A stretch of 64,000 nucleotides of DNA from Deltaproteobacteria bacterium (GTDB taxonomy: Bacteria > Myxococcota_A > UBA796 > SXON01): the NCBI GenBank assembly GCA_947490345.1, contig CANLGL010000010.1, positions 1 through 64,000 on the forward strand, written 5' to 3'. The position numbers and the translations under genes were made by a program. Below the pieces are notes generated by a model. It searched no databases and had not been told where the DNA came from. It saw only the letters and a program-made list of their open reading frames with translations. Positions 1-8,905 of this stretch are shown one piece after another; positions within the stretch are counted from its first letter, which is position 1, and each line of letters starts with the position of its first letter.

Positions 1-90
1 CGATCAACCGCAAAACTGCTTTTCGAGCTGGCTACGCCTCGGAAAACTGCTTTTCGAGGCGACTACGCTGCCTCCGCGGCGGCCACACCC

Positions 91-221
91 TGCGCGTCGC
101 GCTACCAACGCGACGCGCGCCGGAGGCCGGAAACCGCAGGTTGGAGGCCGGAGGGAATGACGCGGTAGGGAATGACGCGGTAGGGGAAGAGGCCGCAGGC
201 CCCTTCCCCCACTACATGATA
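91..221 (-). repeat. Structured intergenic repeat, copy A1
   Basis: This non-coding stretch ends in a hairpin (183-209, GGGGAAG arm against CTTCCCC) immediately before the first gene. It shares blocks with the copies at 12190-12313, 25044-25183 and 30881-31019: the hairpin, CTACCG, CCTCCGGCC and a CGCGTTG inverted pair, all read on the minus strand. It contains a local duplication of GGGAATGACGCGGTA. Bases 192-221 match 8906-8935 at 27 of 30 positions in opposite orientation. Bases 1-90 hold only a 16-bp direct repeat (12-27 and 43-58). Confidence 0.75.
215..220 (+). promoter_or_regulatory. Putative -10 box CATGAT, very short leader
   Basis: CATGAT ends 15 bases before the ATG at 236, and no Shine-Dalgarno sequence lies between. 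The same NATGATAG string occurs 10-15 bases before several other start codons in this window, which suggests a -10 element feeding nearly leaderless mRNAs. No convincing -35 is visible because the upstream DNA is the repeat. Confidence 0.35.
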
Positions 222-235
222 GTCCCGCCGCCCCC

Positions 236-1708
236 ATGTCCTTTTGCCTCTTTGCAGTCCTCGCCGCGCTCGCGGGCCCCACGCGCGAGGAGGCGACGGA
301 TGCGCTCACCCGCGTAGGCGCTCGTTCGCCGCCGGTGGGCTACCTCTTTTGGCTCGACACCAGCGCGGCGATGGAGGTGTCCAGCGAAGCGCTGCGGCCC
401 GAGATCGCGCGGCTGGTCGAGGCGGCGCCGGCCGGCGACAGCGTCGAGGTCATCGCCTTCCACATTCGCCCCTACGTCGCGCTACCGCGCACGCCCATCA
501 CCGAGGCCTCCCGGGCCTCGCTCGCGGCGAAGATCCGTGCCCTCGACCTGTCCAGTGGGTTTGACCGCGACCTCGGTGACAGCCTGCATCTTCTGGCCAC
601 CGAGCTGTCGGAGCCCTCGGCGCCGGCCTTCACCCACGTCTTTGGGGTCAGCAACTTCTGCCACGTCCCCACCGTGCTGAGCCCGTGGTCCAGCGGGGGG
701 CGCGGCTGCGGTGCCATCCGCAACCAGGCGTCCATTGGCACCACGGTTGCCGCGGTTCGGGACGCAGGACGGCTCGAGGTGCGGTGGTTTCCGGTGGACG
801 CGCTGGCGGCACGCGTCGACAGCGCCGGACTTGCCGCGGCCCGCCACGAATTCGGGGGCGACGCCATCATGGAGCCGCCGCTGACGTGGTTGCAGAACTT
901 CACCGCCCGGCTGACCTCCGAGCGGGCACGACCGGCCGCCCTCGCCGACGCTCGGGACGCAGGGTTCACGGTCAGAGCGGTTGGCGTCCCGTCCGCGACC
1001 GGCGAAGTCGAGCTCGAGTTCACGAGCACCTCGCGCGTGCTCGACCTCAAGCTCCAGAACCTGACCGCGGTCGGTCTGGCAGAGCCGCCGCCAGGCGCGC
1101 TCGACCTTACCCGGCGCGTACGCGTCAAGGCGCGCCTCAAGGTGCCCCGGCCGCCGTGGTCGGTGTTCCCACGGCAGGACGACATCGACGTAGTGCTCTC
1201 CTTTTCGGGGGACGGGATGCTGGAGCCGCGGGCCGCGTTGCACCTGTGGTCGATCAAAGAGGACCGCCCCGGGCTCACGGCCACCACGACCGTCTCCGTC
1301 CATCGCGCCTTCGGCCTTTCTTTACCGGCCGGCATTGCGCTTTTGGCCCTTGTATTCGCGACCACCGGAATGGCCGCTGTGGTCATCCGTGGGCGACTCA
1401 TGCCACTTCGCCTCGGGGGCGCGCTGACCGCCCGCTTCCGCGGGGGGGCGCGGCAGGTCATCGCCATCGCGGGGCTCTCCGAAGCGGCAGTCGTACTCGA
1501 CGAAAATGGGCATGCGCGGCTCGGAAAGCGAGATGTCGCCGCAGTCGTGATCCGGGTGCGTCGACCCGTTTGGAACCTTCACGGCGAGGCGCACATCCGC
1601 GCTCCCGACACCGAGATCAACGGTCGCAAGGTCGCACCGGGCGTACATCGGGTGGTCCCCGGTGCTTCCAGCTTCCGAATCGGCGAGTGGCGATTGACCT
1701 GGGAATGA
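236..1708 (+). CDS. Membrane-anchored VWA-like protein
   Basis: The 490-residue protein opens with a short hydrophobic export signal (about residues 1-14). A von Willebrand A-like fold follows, in which FWLDTSAAM stands where the metal-binding DxSxS motif is expected, so the site looks degenerate. A single membrane helix lies at about 360-383 and about 107 residues follow it; their last part (INGRK...FRIGEWRLTW) resembles a degenerate FHA domain, which is tentative. The ATG at 236 gives the signal peptide directly. Likely an envelope protein binding a protein partner; partner and role are unknown. The gene stands alone, with a repeat element upstream and a fresh promoter-like region after it. 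Confidence 0.75.
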   Translation: MSFCLFAVLAALAGPTREEATDALTRVGARSPPVGYLFWLDTSAAMEVSSEALRPEIARLVEAAPAGDSVEVIAFHIRPYVALPRTPITEASRASLAAKIRALDLSSGFDRDLGDSLHLLATELSEPSAPAFTHVFGVSNFCHVPTVLSPWSSGGRGCGAIRNQASIGTTVAAVRDAGRLEVRWFPVDALAARVDSAGLAAARHEFGGDAIMEPPLTWLQNFTARLTSERARPAALADARDAGFTVRAVGVPSATGEVELEFTSTSRVLDLKLQNLTAVGLAEPPPGALDLTRRVRVKARLKVPRPPWSVFPRQDDIDVVLSFSGDGMLEPRAALHLWSIKEDRPGLTATTTVSVHRAFGLSLPAGIALLALVFATTGMAAVVIRGRLMPLRLGGALTARFRGGARQVIAIAGLSEAAVVLDENGHARLGKRDVAAVVIRVRRPVWNLHGEAHIRAPDTEINGRKVAPGVHRVVPGASSFRIGEWRLTWE

Positions 1709-1729
1709 CAAGTCCTTGCGATTCTCCAC

Positions 1730-1758
1730 TTGCGCGGGATGCGACGTTTTGCTACATC
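1730..1758 (+). promoter_or_regulatory. Putative sigma70-type promoter for the basic protein gene
   Basis: TTGCGC (1730-1735) and TACATC (1753-1758) are 17 bases apart in the gap between two genes, about 100 bases before the ATG at 1857. The match to consensus is moderate. Confidence 0.35.
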
Positions 1759-1856
1759 AGTGGTGCCGCGAAAGCGGCGAGCGGGGCAGGACGCCCCTGA
1801 CGCGGACAGGCGACCCCCTCTGGGCCGCCTGCTACTACTCACGCTAGGAGACCACC

Positions 1857-2273
1857 ATGACCGGCGAAGAACTCTTCAACCTTCTCAAGCGCATGAACGA
1901 AAAGAACGAGCCCCCCCGCAAGCGCGAAAAGACGCTGCGCAAGCTCGCGGACAAAGAGGGCCTGTCCAGCGACGCCCTTCGCGCCAAGGCTCGCCGTTGG
2001 GCCAAGGCCGAGGGCCACACCTACCCGCTCATGCGCAAGCAGGCGACGGCCAACCGCTCGGAAGAGCGTGAAGCGCAGCGCAAAGCCCGTAAGGAATGGC
2101 GCGCTGAGCGTCTCCGTGCTGGCGCTGAAGCCATCGCCAAGGGTGCGGACTGGTCCGAGTTGGCCAAGCTGTTCAACATCCGCACCGCCGAGGGCGCCGC
2201 CCAGTGGTGGCGTCGCAACCACGACGGCCAGAAGGCCGGCGGGAAGAAGGGCAAGAAGCGCCGCTCCCGTTAG
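1857..2273 (+). CDS. Small, very basic protein with two HTH-like segments
   Basis: 138 residues, rich in Lys and Arg, ending in a GKKGKKRRSR tail. A clear ribosome site AGGAG (1846-1850) sits six bases before the ATG. Residues about 25-50 (LRKLADKEGLSSDALRAKAR) and about 95-120 (DWSELAKLFNIRTAEGAAQW) have helix-turn-helix-like spacing, separated by a charged helix. This suggests a nucleic-acid-binding or nucleoid-associated protein, but I do not recognise a family. Two genes follow with 8-9 base gaps, so it may head a short operon with the radical SAM gene. Confidence 0.75.
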   Translation: MTGEELFNLLKRMNEKNEPPRKREKTLRKLADKEGLSSDALRAKARRWAKAEGHTYPLMRKQATANRSEEREAQRKARKEWRAERLRAGAEAIAKGADWSELAKLFNIRTAEGAAQWWRRNHDGQKAGGKKGKKRRSR

Positions 2274-2282
2274 AAGCCACGC

Positions 2283-2909
2283 ATGCCGCGTGACCCCGAC
2301 GATCTCGATGAAGTCCTGGGCCAGGTCGAATCGGCCCTGGACGAGCTTGAGATCGTCGACGGTGACGAGCGCGACGCGCTGCTCACGAGCTTGCGCGGCG
2401 TGCTGGGCTCGCTTGGCGACTTGCCGCTGACCACGTTGGAGGTGCGCGCGGTGCGCCTCCAGCCGGAGGCGGCATCGCCGTCGGTCTCGTTGCTCGAGGG
2501 CGGTCGCGCCGACGACGACGTCGTGACCGGAGGTCGCGCGCGGCCTGCGTTGCGACTGGCCGATGATGCCGAAGGCGCCCCCATCGGCGCCGATTCGGAC
2601 TTTTCCGCCCAATTCCGCATCGCGCGCCCGCGGGCGCGGCCCACGGACACCATTCCCGAGCCGCCGGGGCAAATCTGTTTCCCGGCAAAAGACGAAACCG
2701 CCCACCAGCCCATCTTCCAGGGCAGCCGTGCCCGGACCTACCGCGTACGCTGCCTGACCGGTAGCCTCGCGGTCCGCGTCGATGAGGACGTGCTGCCGCC
2801 CTTGCGCGCCGGGCAAACGGTCGACGTCGAGGGGCGGCGCATCTCCGTCAGCGCGGTGGCGAGCACTCCGGACGCGGCAGAGGGTCGCTACATCCGCTTG
2901 CGCAGTTAG
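2283..2909 (+). CDS. Hypothetical acidic protein
   Basis: 208 residues with an acidic helical start (DDLDEVLGQVESALDELEIV), a low-complexity middle rich in Ala, Arg and Pro, and a beta-rich end (about 150-208). There is no signal peptide and no recognised domain. It begins nine bases after the preceding stop and ends eight bases before the GTG of the radical SAM gene, which argues for co-transcription. Confidence 0.6.
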   Translation: MPRDPDDLDEVLGQVESALDELEIVDGDERDALLTSLRGVLGSLGDLPLTTLEVRAVRLQPEAASPSVSLLEGGRADDDVVTGGRARPALRLADDAEGAPIGADSDFSAQFRIARPRARPTDTIPEPPGQICFPAKDETAHQPIFQGSRARTYRVRCLTGSLAVRVDEDVLPPLRAGQTVDVEGRRISVSAVASTPDAAEGRYIRLRS

Positions 2910-2917
2910 CGGCGCGC

Positions 2918-4978
2918 GTGCTCCCCCAGATCACGCTGGCGCTCACGCCGCTGTGCCAGCTCAACACGCCCTACCCGTCGACGGCGTACCTCGCGCGTCA
3001 CCTCCGCGAGCACGGCCACGCCTGCAAGCAGCGTGACCTGGGCCTGGAGTTGGCGCTCCGGGTTTACAGCCGCGCCGGGCTGAGCGCGATCTTCGACGAG
3101 CTCGAGGCGCGGGAGTCGCTGCCGGTCCCCGCCTGGCGGGCCCTGGCGATGCGCCGACAGTTCGAGGGCGCGATCGATGGCGTGGTCGCGTTCCTCCAGG
3201 GGCGGGACCGTGGGCTGGCGCCGAAGCTCCTCGGCACACCCTGGCTCCCGCGCGGGCCGCGCACCGAGGCGATCGACCTGGGCGCCTTCGGCGAGGCGGC
3301 CGTCGACGACGCAGCGCGCCATGTCGCCACCCAGTGGCTGGCCGACATCGCCGAGCTGGTGGGCTGTGTCGATGACGGCTTCGCGCTCGCCCGCTACCAC
3401 CACCACCTTGCCGCGGGGGCCGCGGACTGGGCGCCGCTCGCGGCTCGGCTGGCGGGGACCACGCTGCTCGACCGGTGGCTAGACGAGCTGGCCGCCTCCC
3501 TCGACACCCCGATCGTGGGGCTCTCAGTCCCCTTCCCCGGCAACCTCTACGGGGCACTCCGCGTGGGTCAACGCCTCCGCGAGCGCGGTATCACCGTGAT
3601 CCTGGGGGGTGGCTACGTCAACACCGAGCTGCGCGACGTGGACGAAGCGGGCCTCTGGGCCTGCGCGGACGCCCTGGTCTACGACGACGGCGAGGGCCCT
3701 CTGCTGGCGCTGCTCGAACACGCCGCCGGCGGCCCCGACCGCCGCCATCGCACGCGCACCCGAGGCGGCCTGCACCAAAACGCCTTCCCCGACGTCGGCA
3801 CCACCCACGCCGCCTGGTACGGCGAGCTCCCGCTCACGCAGTACCTGAACCTCGTGGATGCCACCAACCCCGCCCACCGCCTGTGGTCGGACGGCCGGTG
3901 GAACAAGATCACTCTTGCCCACGGATGTTACTGGAAACGCTGCTCTTTCTGCGATATCAGCCTCGACTACATCGCCCGCTTCGCACCCGCCGCGACGACC
4001 ACGCTCGTCGACCAGACCGTCGAGTTGGTGCGCGACACGGGCCAGCGCGGCTTCCACTTTGTCGATGAGGCCGCGCCCCCCCGGGCCATGCGCGACTTCG
4101 CGATCGAGCTGTTGGCGCGTGGCGAAGCCATCTCCTGGTGGGGCAACATCCGCTTCGAGCGCACCTTCACCCCGGACCTTTGTCGCCTCTTCGCCGCCGC
4201 CGGCCTCGTCGCGGTGACCGGGGGCCTCGAAGTCGCGAGCGACCGACTGCTCCAGAAGATGGACAAGGGCGTCACCATCGAACAGGTCGCCCGTGCCGCG
4301 AGGGCGTTTTCCGACGCGGGCGTGATGGTGCACGCCTACTTGATGTACGGATTCCCCACCCAGACCCTCCAGGAGACGGTCGACAGCGTGGAGATGGTGC
4401 GGCAGCTCTTTGCCGTCGGGGCGCTCCGCAGCGCATTCTGGCACCGCTTCGTGCTCACCCGGCACTCGGCGATCTACCCGGACCCGGCGGCGTTCGGAGT
4501 CAGCGTGCCGCCTCGAAGCCGGGCCTTCGCCGAAAACGACGTTCCCCATCTGGATCCGCTCGGCGCCGACCACGACGCCTTCGATGCGCCGCTCGTGGCC
4601 GCGCTTGACGCCTACAAGCGCGGCGAGGGCTACGATCGGCCCGTGGAGAGCTGGTTCGCGGCGGGAGCGCCGGCGACGACGGAGCCCCCCGATCGGGTAG
4701 CCCGCGCGCTCTTGACCGAGCCGGAGCCCTTCGCTGGTCGCCTCCTCTGGCTGGGCGGCGACCCTCTCGAAGAAGACGGCGCACTCGTGCTCCACAGCGC
4801 CGCGGGGCCCACCCGCTTGCGCGGCCCGGACGAGGCGCTGGCTTGGGTCGGCGAGCTGGTGACGGCCGCCCGTCCTGGCGAGCCCGCGCTGACCTGGGAG
4901 CAGGCCGCCGGCAGTCGTCCGCGGGGCGTCGATCGGCTGCTGCCGGCGGTCCGCCGCGCCGGACTCATCGCGGTATGA
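2918..4978 (+). CDS. B12-binding-like radical SAM protein with CX4CX2C motif
   Basis: 686 residues, GTG start. Residues about 210-290 resemble the cobalamin-binding domain of BchE-type radical SAM enzymes (VILGGGYVNTEL ... YDDGEGPLLALL) but lack the DxHxxG motif. The radical SAM core follows: GCYWKRCSFCD puts the cluster cysteines at 337, 342 and 345, a CX4CX2C spacing rather than the usual CX3CX2C. Later core strands are visible (FHFVDEAAPP, WWGNIRFE, VTGGLEVASDRLL, YLMYGFPTQT). The N-terminal 200 and C-terminal 150 residues are not recognised. Substrate unknown. Its stop overlaps the ATG of the outer-membrane protein gene (ATGA), so the two are translationally coupled. Confidence 0.85.
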   Translation: MLPQITLALTPLCQLNTPYPSTAYLARHLREHGHACKQRDLGLELALRVYSRAGLSAIFDELEARESLPVPAWRALAMRRQFEGAIDGVVAFLQGRDRGLAPKLLGTPWLPRGPRTEAIDLGAFGEAAVDDAARHVATQWLADIAELVGCVDDGFALARYHHHLAAGAADWAPLAARLAGTTLLDRWLDELAASLDTPIVGLSVPFPGNLYGALRVGQRLRERGITVILGGGYVNTELRDVDEAGLWACADALVYDDGEGPLLALLEHAAGGPDRRHRTRTRGGLHQNAFPDVGTTHAAWYGELPLTQYLNLVDATNPAHRLWSDGRWNKITLAHGCYWKRCSFCDISLDYIARFAPAATTTLVDQTVELVRDTGQRGFHFVDEAAPPRAMRDFAIELLARGEAISWWGNIRFERTFTPDLCRLFAAAGLVAVTGGLEVASDRLLQKMDKGVTIEQVARAARAFSDAGVMVHAYLMYGFPTQTLQETVDSVEMVRQLFAVGALRSAFWHRFVLTRHSAIYPDPAAFGVSVPPRSRAFAENDVPHLDPLGADHDAFDAPLVAALDAYKRGEGYDRPVESWFAAGAPATTEPPDRVARALLTEPEPFAGRLLWLGGDPLEEDGALVLHSAAGPTRLRGPDEALAWVGELVTAARPGEPALTWEQAAGSRPRGVDRLLPAVRRAGLIAV

Positions 4979-6168
4979 TCGCCGCGATCCTTGCGGTTGT
5001 GCTGCCCGGCCTCGCGGAGGAGCCCCGCCCGGACACCCGCATGACGTGGGTCGCGATTCCGAATGTCGGCTACGACGTCGATGACGGCCTGGGCTTGGGC
5101 GCCCGCGCCGAGATCGACTGGTACAAGCCCGGCTACGACCCGTATCAACTGGCGTTCGTGGTCCAGGCCTTCGCCACCACCAACGGCTACCATCACCACC
5201 GCGTCCGTTTTGACGCGCCCGGGCTCGGCGCGGACCACACCCTGCGGCTGACGGGGCACTTCGCCTATCGGCAGTGGCTCAACGACGGGTACTGGGGCCT
5301 GGGTAACGACACCACCGTGACCCGTGCGGCCTACGATGCCACCGAAGGTGACCTCGCCAAGCGCTATCGCTACACCTTGGTGCAACCCTTCGGGCGACTG
5401 ACGCTCCGGGGCGAGCTGGGAGGGCCGTGGGCGTGGTTCGCGTTCCTCGCCGGGCGCTGGTCAGCGGTCGAGACGTACGATGGGTCGCTGCTCCGCGAGG
5501 ACGCTCCCATCGGCATGGAAGGGGGGTGGGGCATTCAGCCGGGGCTGGGGATGTTGTTCGACACCCGGGAGCCAGAGCTGACGCCCGATGCCGGCGTGCT
5601 GGTGGAGTTGTCGGTCCGCGGGATGCCGCCGTTGCCCGGCGCGGAGGCACGCTGGGTTGCCGCCTTCGCCAGCGCGCGGGCGTACTGGACCCTCGGACCG
5701 AAGGTGGTCTTGGCCAGTCGGGTGATGGGCGAGGCGATGTGGGGGGACGTCCCCTTCTACGACCTCAATACGTGGGGTGGGCTGACCCCGACCATGGGCA
5801 TCGGCGGCAGCGACTCGGCGCGCGGCATCTCCTTCGGGCGCTGGCGCGACGCCAACAAGGTGGCGGTGAACAACGAGCTGCGCATCGATCTGTTCCGTCA
5901 CGTCGCCTTTTCGCGCGAGATTCGCTGGCAGTTGGTCCCCTTCGTGGATGCCGTCACCGTGTTCGGGACCGGGGAGTCCGGGCCTGAGCCCCTCGGCGCG
6001 TGGCCGGTGCACCCCGGCGCCGGGCTAGGCATCCACCCCATCGTCGAGGCCACCTTTGTCGGGCGGCTGGATGTGGCGGTGGGGCTCGATCAGGTGGAGG
6101 AAGCGGACGGTGGCAGGACGACGGTGCCGAACCTCGGCGTGTACGTCGTGTTTGATCATATGTTATAG
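4975..6168 (+). CDS. Outer-membrane beta-barrel of the Bac_surface_Ag (Omp85-like) type
   Basis: 397 residues with a short signal (MIAAILAVVLPGLAEE). The rest is alternating aromatic and polar beta-strands typical of a 16-strand barrel. GIQPGLGMLFDTRE and ARGISFGRWRDANKVAVNNELRI match the pattern of BamA/TamA-family C-terminal barrels, where an R-G-x(2)-F-G-R-like loop is conserved. No POTRA domains precede it, so it is a barrel-only member. The last residues are FDHML rather than a terminal Phe. Start chosen because ATG 4975 overlaps the radical SAM stop. The link with a radical SAM enzyme is not explained by known biology. Confidence 0.75.
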   Translation: MIAAILAVVLPGLAEEPRPDTRMTWVAIPNVGYDVDDGLGLGARAEIDWYKPGYDPYQLAFVVQAFATTNGYHHHRVRFDAPGLGADHTLRLTGHFAYRQWLNDGYWGLGNDTTVTRAAYDATEGDLAKRYRYTLVQPFGRLTLRGELGGPWAWFAFLAGRWSAVETYDGSLLREDAPIGMEGGWGIQPGLGMLFDTREPELTPDAGVLVELSVRGMPPLPGAEARWVAAFASARAYWTLGPKVVLASRVMGEAMWGDVPFYDLNTWGGLTPTMGIGGSDSARGISFGRWRDANKVAVNNELRIDLFRHVAFSREIRWQLVPFVDAVTVFGTGESGPEPLGAWPVHPGAGLGIHPIVEATFVGRLDVAVGLDQVEEADGGRTTVPNLGVYVVFDHML

Positions 6169-6175
6169 GGCGAGG

Positions 6176-6337
6176 ATGACTGAAAACGAAGCGACAGCGC
6201 CGAAGCGGGCGCCTGCGGTGTGGATCGGCCTCGGTTGCGGGTTGATCGTCGGCATTACGCTCTGTTGCGGTGGCGGGCTATACGCTTGGTTATCCCTTAC
6301 GAGTTCTCCCGTTCTCCCGTTCATCTACACCCTTTGA
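6176..6337 (+). CDS. Small single-pass membrane protein
   Basis: 53 residues: a polar start (MTENEATAPKRAP), then one hydrophobic helix (VWIGLGCGLIVGITLCCGGG) containing three Cys, and a short tail. It starts eight bases after the barrel gene stop, with a GGGCGAGG purine run before the ATG. Size and absence of a known family keep confidence modest. Confidence 0.5.
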   Translation: MTENEATAPKRAPAVWIGLGCGLIVGITLCCGGGLYAWLSLTSSPVLPFIYTL

Positions 6338-6373
6338 CCCGGCGGCCGCGGCAGGGACCGAGCAGAGGGCCGG

Positions 6374-7675
6374 TCACCGGCCCGTAGCGAGGCCCCGGCG
6401 ACCGGGCCTGGCCCGGGCGGCCGCCCCGGCTCCGCTCACAGAGAGGAGCACCCCCCACGGCACGCCCGGCCCCGCCGACGCACACCCACAGTCGCTCGGC
6501 TCCCCGAAGAGCAGCGTCGCGGTGGCGCCGGTGAGCGCGTCGTCGGCGTCGAAGCCGTCGCCAGGCACGGACACCATCGCGAAGTGAACGGTGCCCGCCT
6601 CGGAAAACTCCAGGTGGTCGGCGGCGGGGGTGCCGTCGGGGGCGTCGAGGTCCACCAGAACGAAGGACTCGGCATCGGCCAAGGTCGCTGAAAGCGCGTT
6701 GCCATCGTGCTCGAAGCGGGCGAACACGGCGCCGAGCGGGAAGAGCTCGTGCGACGCGTTCCACTCCCCGTCAACCCGCCCCGTCGCGCCGTCCTCCCAG
6801 GGAATCCGCGCTCCGACTCCGAGGCTCTTCGCCCACTCCGGCTGGGTGTCGGTGCCCAGGCGAGCGCGCATCCGGACGAAGTCGGGGAGGTCGGTGCGCC
6901 AATCGCCGCCGAGGGTGTCCCAGGCGTCGAGCACGTCGGGCTCGTTCTCACCGGGGTCATTGGCGAAGGCCTGCCAGAGCGCGGGACCAAGGCTGCCGGC
7001 GCCGTCGCCGTGGCGCTCGTCCATCCACCGCACCCAGACCGTGGCCCCGTATTCGTACCAGGACCAGATTCCATAGGTCTCGTCGAGCCAGTAGCCGTCT
7101 TGCAGCACCGCGCTGGCCCAGGGCGTGACCTGGTAGTCGGCAATCGGGCCGGGATCGAGCGGAGCCGTCGGGTCCGTCCAGTGCTCGGCAGCCACGGCGG
7201 TGCCCTCCCAGACGGCCAAAAAGGGCTCCTCGAAGTCGGTCGCGTACTGGCAGACGTGGTTGAACTCGTGATGGGCGTACCCGCGCAGGTCCGCCGCTGG
7301 CGTGTCCGGGTCGATGACGATGTAGGTCGGGGTCGAGGCGCGGCCGTCGCCAGCGACCGCGTCCACGCAGGGGTCCGCTTCGTCGCCCTCGCAGATCACG
7401 TAGGCGCCACCGGCCCCGCCGGTGCCATCGTGCGCCAGGTACACGTCGAGCGCGTCGCTGCCGCCGAGACCGCCGTCGGGGAGCGGCGCCGCGAAGCCGA
7501 GGCCGTCGACTTGGACCGACCAGGCCTCGTCGAGCGCGGCGAGCACCACGCCGCAGAGCGCGGCCTGACCCTCCAGGTGATGACAGCGGATCGGGTGGCC
7601 CGACCCGTCCACGAACGCCACCGCGTCGGGGCGGGCCGCGAAGGCCGACAGGGTCCAGGCCAGGAGCACGGTCAC
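6374..7675 (-). CDS. Secreted HEXXH metallopeptidase-like protein with MYXO-CTERM-like tail
   Basis: 433 residues with a signal peptide (MTVLLAWTLSAFAA). The zinc motif HEFNH lies within YAHHEFNHVCQY (about residues 136-147) and is followed about 20 residues on by WEGTAVAAEHW, a good candidate for the third ligand of a gluzincin-type peptidase. The C-terminus reads DCGCASAGPG, then a hydrophobic stretch, then ARARPGRRG, resembling the MYXO-CTERM sorting tag of Myxococcota. Its ATG overlaps the folD stop (ATGA), making it the last gene of the operon; functional linkage to FolD is unlikely. Confidence 0.75.
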   Translation of the reverse strand: MTVLLAWTLSAFAARPDAVAFVDGSGHPIRCHHLEGQAALCGVVLAALDEAWSVQVDGLGFAAPLPDGGLGGSDALDVYLAHDGTGGAGGAYVICEGDEADPCVDAVAGDGRASTPTYIVIDPDTPAADLRGYAHHEFNHVCQYATDFEEPFLAVWEGTAVAAEHWTDPTAPLDPGPIADYQVTPWASAVLQDGYWLDETYGIWSWYEYGATVWVRWMDERHGDGAGSLGPALWQAFANDPGENEPDVLDAWDTLGGDWRTDLPDFVRMRARLGTDTQPEWAKSLGVGARIPWEDGATGRVDGEWNASHELFPLGAVFARFEHDGNALSATLADAESFVLVDLDAPDGTPAADHLEFSEAGTVHFAMVSVPGDGFDADDALTGATATLLFGEPSDCGCASAGPGVPWGVLLSVSGAGAAARARPGRRGLATGR

Positions 7676-8511
7676 CCCTTCGCCGCCCCTGCCCTCACCG
7701 TGTTCGCCATGAGCATGGCAATCGTCATCGGGCCGACGCCGCCCGGAACCGGCGTGATCCAGCCGGCGCGCTCGGCCGCTGCCCCAAACTCAACATCCCC
7801 GGTGAGCGAGCCGTCCGCGAGGCGATTGATGCCCACGTCGAGCACCACCGCGCCGGGCTTGATCCAGGCACCCTTGACCAGCCCCGGCACACCCACCGCA
7901 GCAATGACGATGTCCGCCCGCGCCACGTGCGCGCCGACGTCGCGGGTGCGGCTGTGGACCACTGTGACCGTGCAATCCGCGTGCTCCAGGAGCCGGGCGA
8001 TTGGCCGGCCCACGAGGTCGCTTCGCCCAACCACGACGGCTTCAGCACCGCGCAGGCTCACCCCCGTGCGTGCCAAGAGCTCCATGCAACCGGCAGGCGT
8101 GCACGGGACGAAACCCTCCCGCTTCTGGGCGAGGCGGCCGGCGTTGACCACGTGCAGCCCGTCGACGTCCTTGTCGGGCGGGAGCGCGTCGACCACCCGC
8201 AGGCGGTCGATGTGCGAGGGCACCGGAAACTGCACCAGGATGCCGTCCACGTCGGCGTCGTCGGCCAGACGACGGACCTCGGCAAGCAGGGCGGCCTCGG
8301 TGGTGTCGGCAGGGAGGGTGAGCTGCCAGTGGCGGAGGCCGATGCGCTCCGCCGTGCGCGACTTGTTTCGGACGTAGACGGCGCTGGCGGGGTCGTCGCC
8401 GACGAGCACCACCGCGAGGCCGGGCTTCCGCGACATCGAGGCCACGCGCACGCGCAAGGCCTCCGTCACCTCGGCGGCCACAGCCTTTCCGTCGAGGACC
8501 ACTGCGCTCAC
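7672..8511 (-). CDS. folD: Bifunctional methylenetetrahydrofolate dehydrogenase/cyclohydrolase
   Basis: 279 residues, the usual FolD length. It interconverts 5,10-methylene- and 10-formyl-tetrahydrofolate in the cytoplasm using NADP. Signature segments are present: SAVYVRNKSR with the catalytic Lys, DGILVQFPVP, DKDVDGLH, PCTPAGCMELL, the nucleotide loop GRSDLVGRPIARLL and the terminal PVPGGVGPMT. The GTG at 8511 is chosen because it overlaps the upstream stop (GTGA) and places VVLDGK at the expected N-terminus. Confidence 0.95.
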   Translation of the reverse strand: MSAVVLDGKAVAAEVTEALRVRVASMSRKPGLAVVLVGDDPASAVYVRNKSRTAERIGLRHWQLTLPADTTEAALLAEVRRLADDADVDGILVQFPVPSHIDRLRVVDALPPDKDVDGLHVVNAGRLAQKREGFVPCTPAGCMELLARTGVSLRGAEAVVVGRSDLVGRPIARLLEHADCTVTVVHSRTRDVGAHVARADIVIAAVGVPGLVKGAWIKPGAVVLDVGINRLADGSLTGDVEFGAAAERAGWITPVPGGVGPMTIAMLMANTVRAGAAKG

Positions 8512-8894
8512 GTGGTGGAGCCCGAGCTGGCGGGCGCGGACTTCGCGGGGGCGGCCGCTGGTGCCGGGGCGGCGGGGCTGGCCGCGGGACTGGCAGCGGG
8601 CGTGGCACCCGCTGCCGCGGGGGCGGCGCCCGCTGCTGCAGGGGCGGCCGCGTCGCCCGCGGGCTTGTCGCCGGCCTTGTCGCCCGCGCCTTCTGCCGTC
8701 TTGTCGCCGCCTTTGAGTCCGTAGTGATCGCTGTACCAACCGCCGCCCTTGAGCACGAAGTTCGTGGCGCTGATGAGCTTCTTCACCTTGACCTGCTGGC
8801 ACTGCGGACAGGTGGTGATGGGGTCGTCCGAGAACTTCTGGAGCGCTTCGAACTTGTGCCCGCAGTCGGGGCAGGCGTACTCGTAGATCGGCAT
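8508..8894 (-). CDS. FmdB-family zinc-ribbon protein with Ala/Pro-rich tail
   Basis: 128 residues starting MPIYEYACPDCGHKFE, the hallmark of the FmdB/CxxC_CXXC_SSSS family; the second pair is CPQC and the conserved KLIS...F follows. The last 55 residues are low-complexity Ala/Pro/Lys, much longer than in compact family members. The ATG at 8894 is the standard family start. A CATGAT box lies 12 bases upstream, inside a fragment of the structured repeat. First gene of the fmdB-folD-peptidase operon; function of the family is not established. Confidence 0.85.
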   Translation of the reverse strand: MPIYEYACPDCGHKFEALQKFSDDPITTCPQCQQVKVKKLISATNFVLKGGGWYSDHYGLKGGDKTAEGAGDKAGDKPAGDAAAPAAAGAAPAAAGATPAASPAASPAAPAPAAAPAKSAPASSGSTT

Positions 8895-8905
8895 GGGCGC
8901 GCGGC

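Noticed and set aside
1-90. A small gene at the left edge
   Set aside because: Frames here are short, Arg/Pro-rich and lie in repeat-like DNA with a 16-bp direct duplication; no start context.
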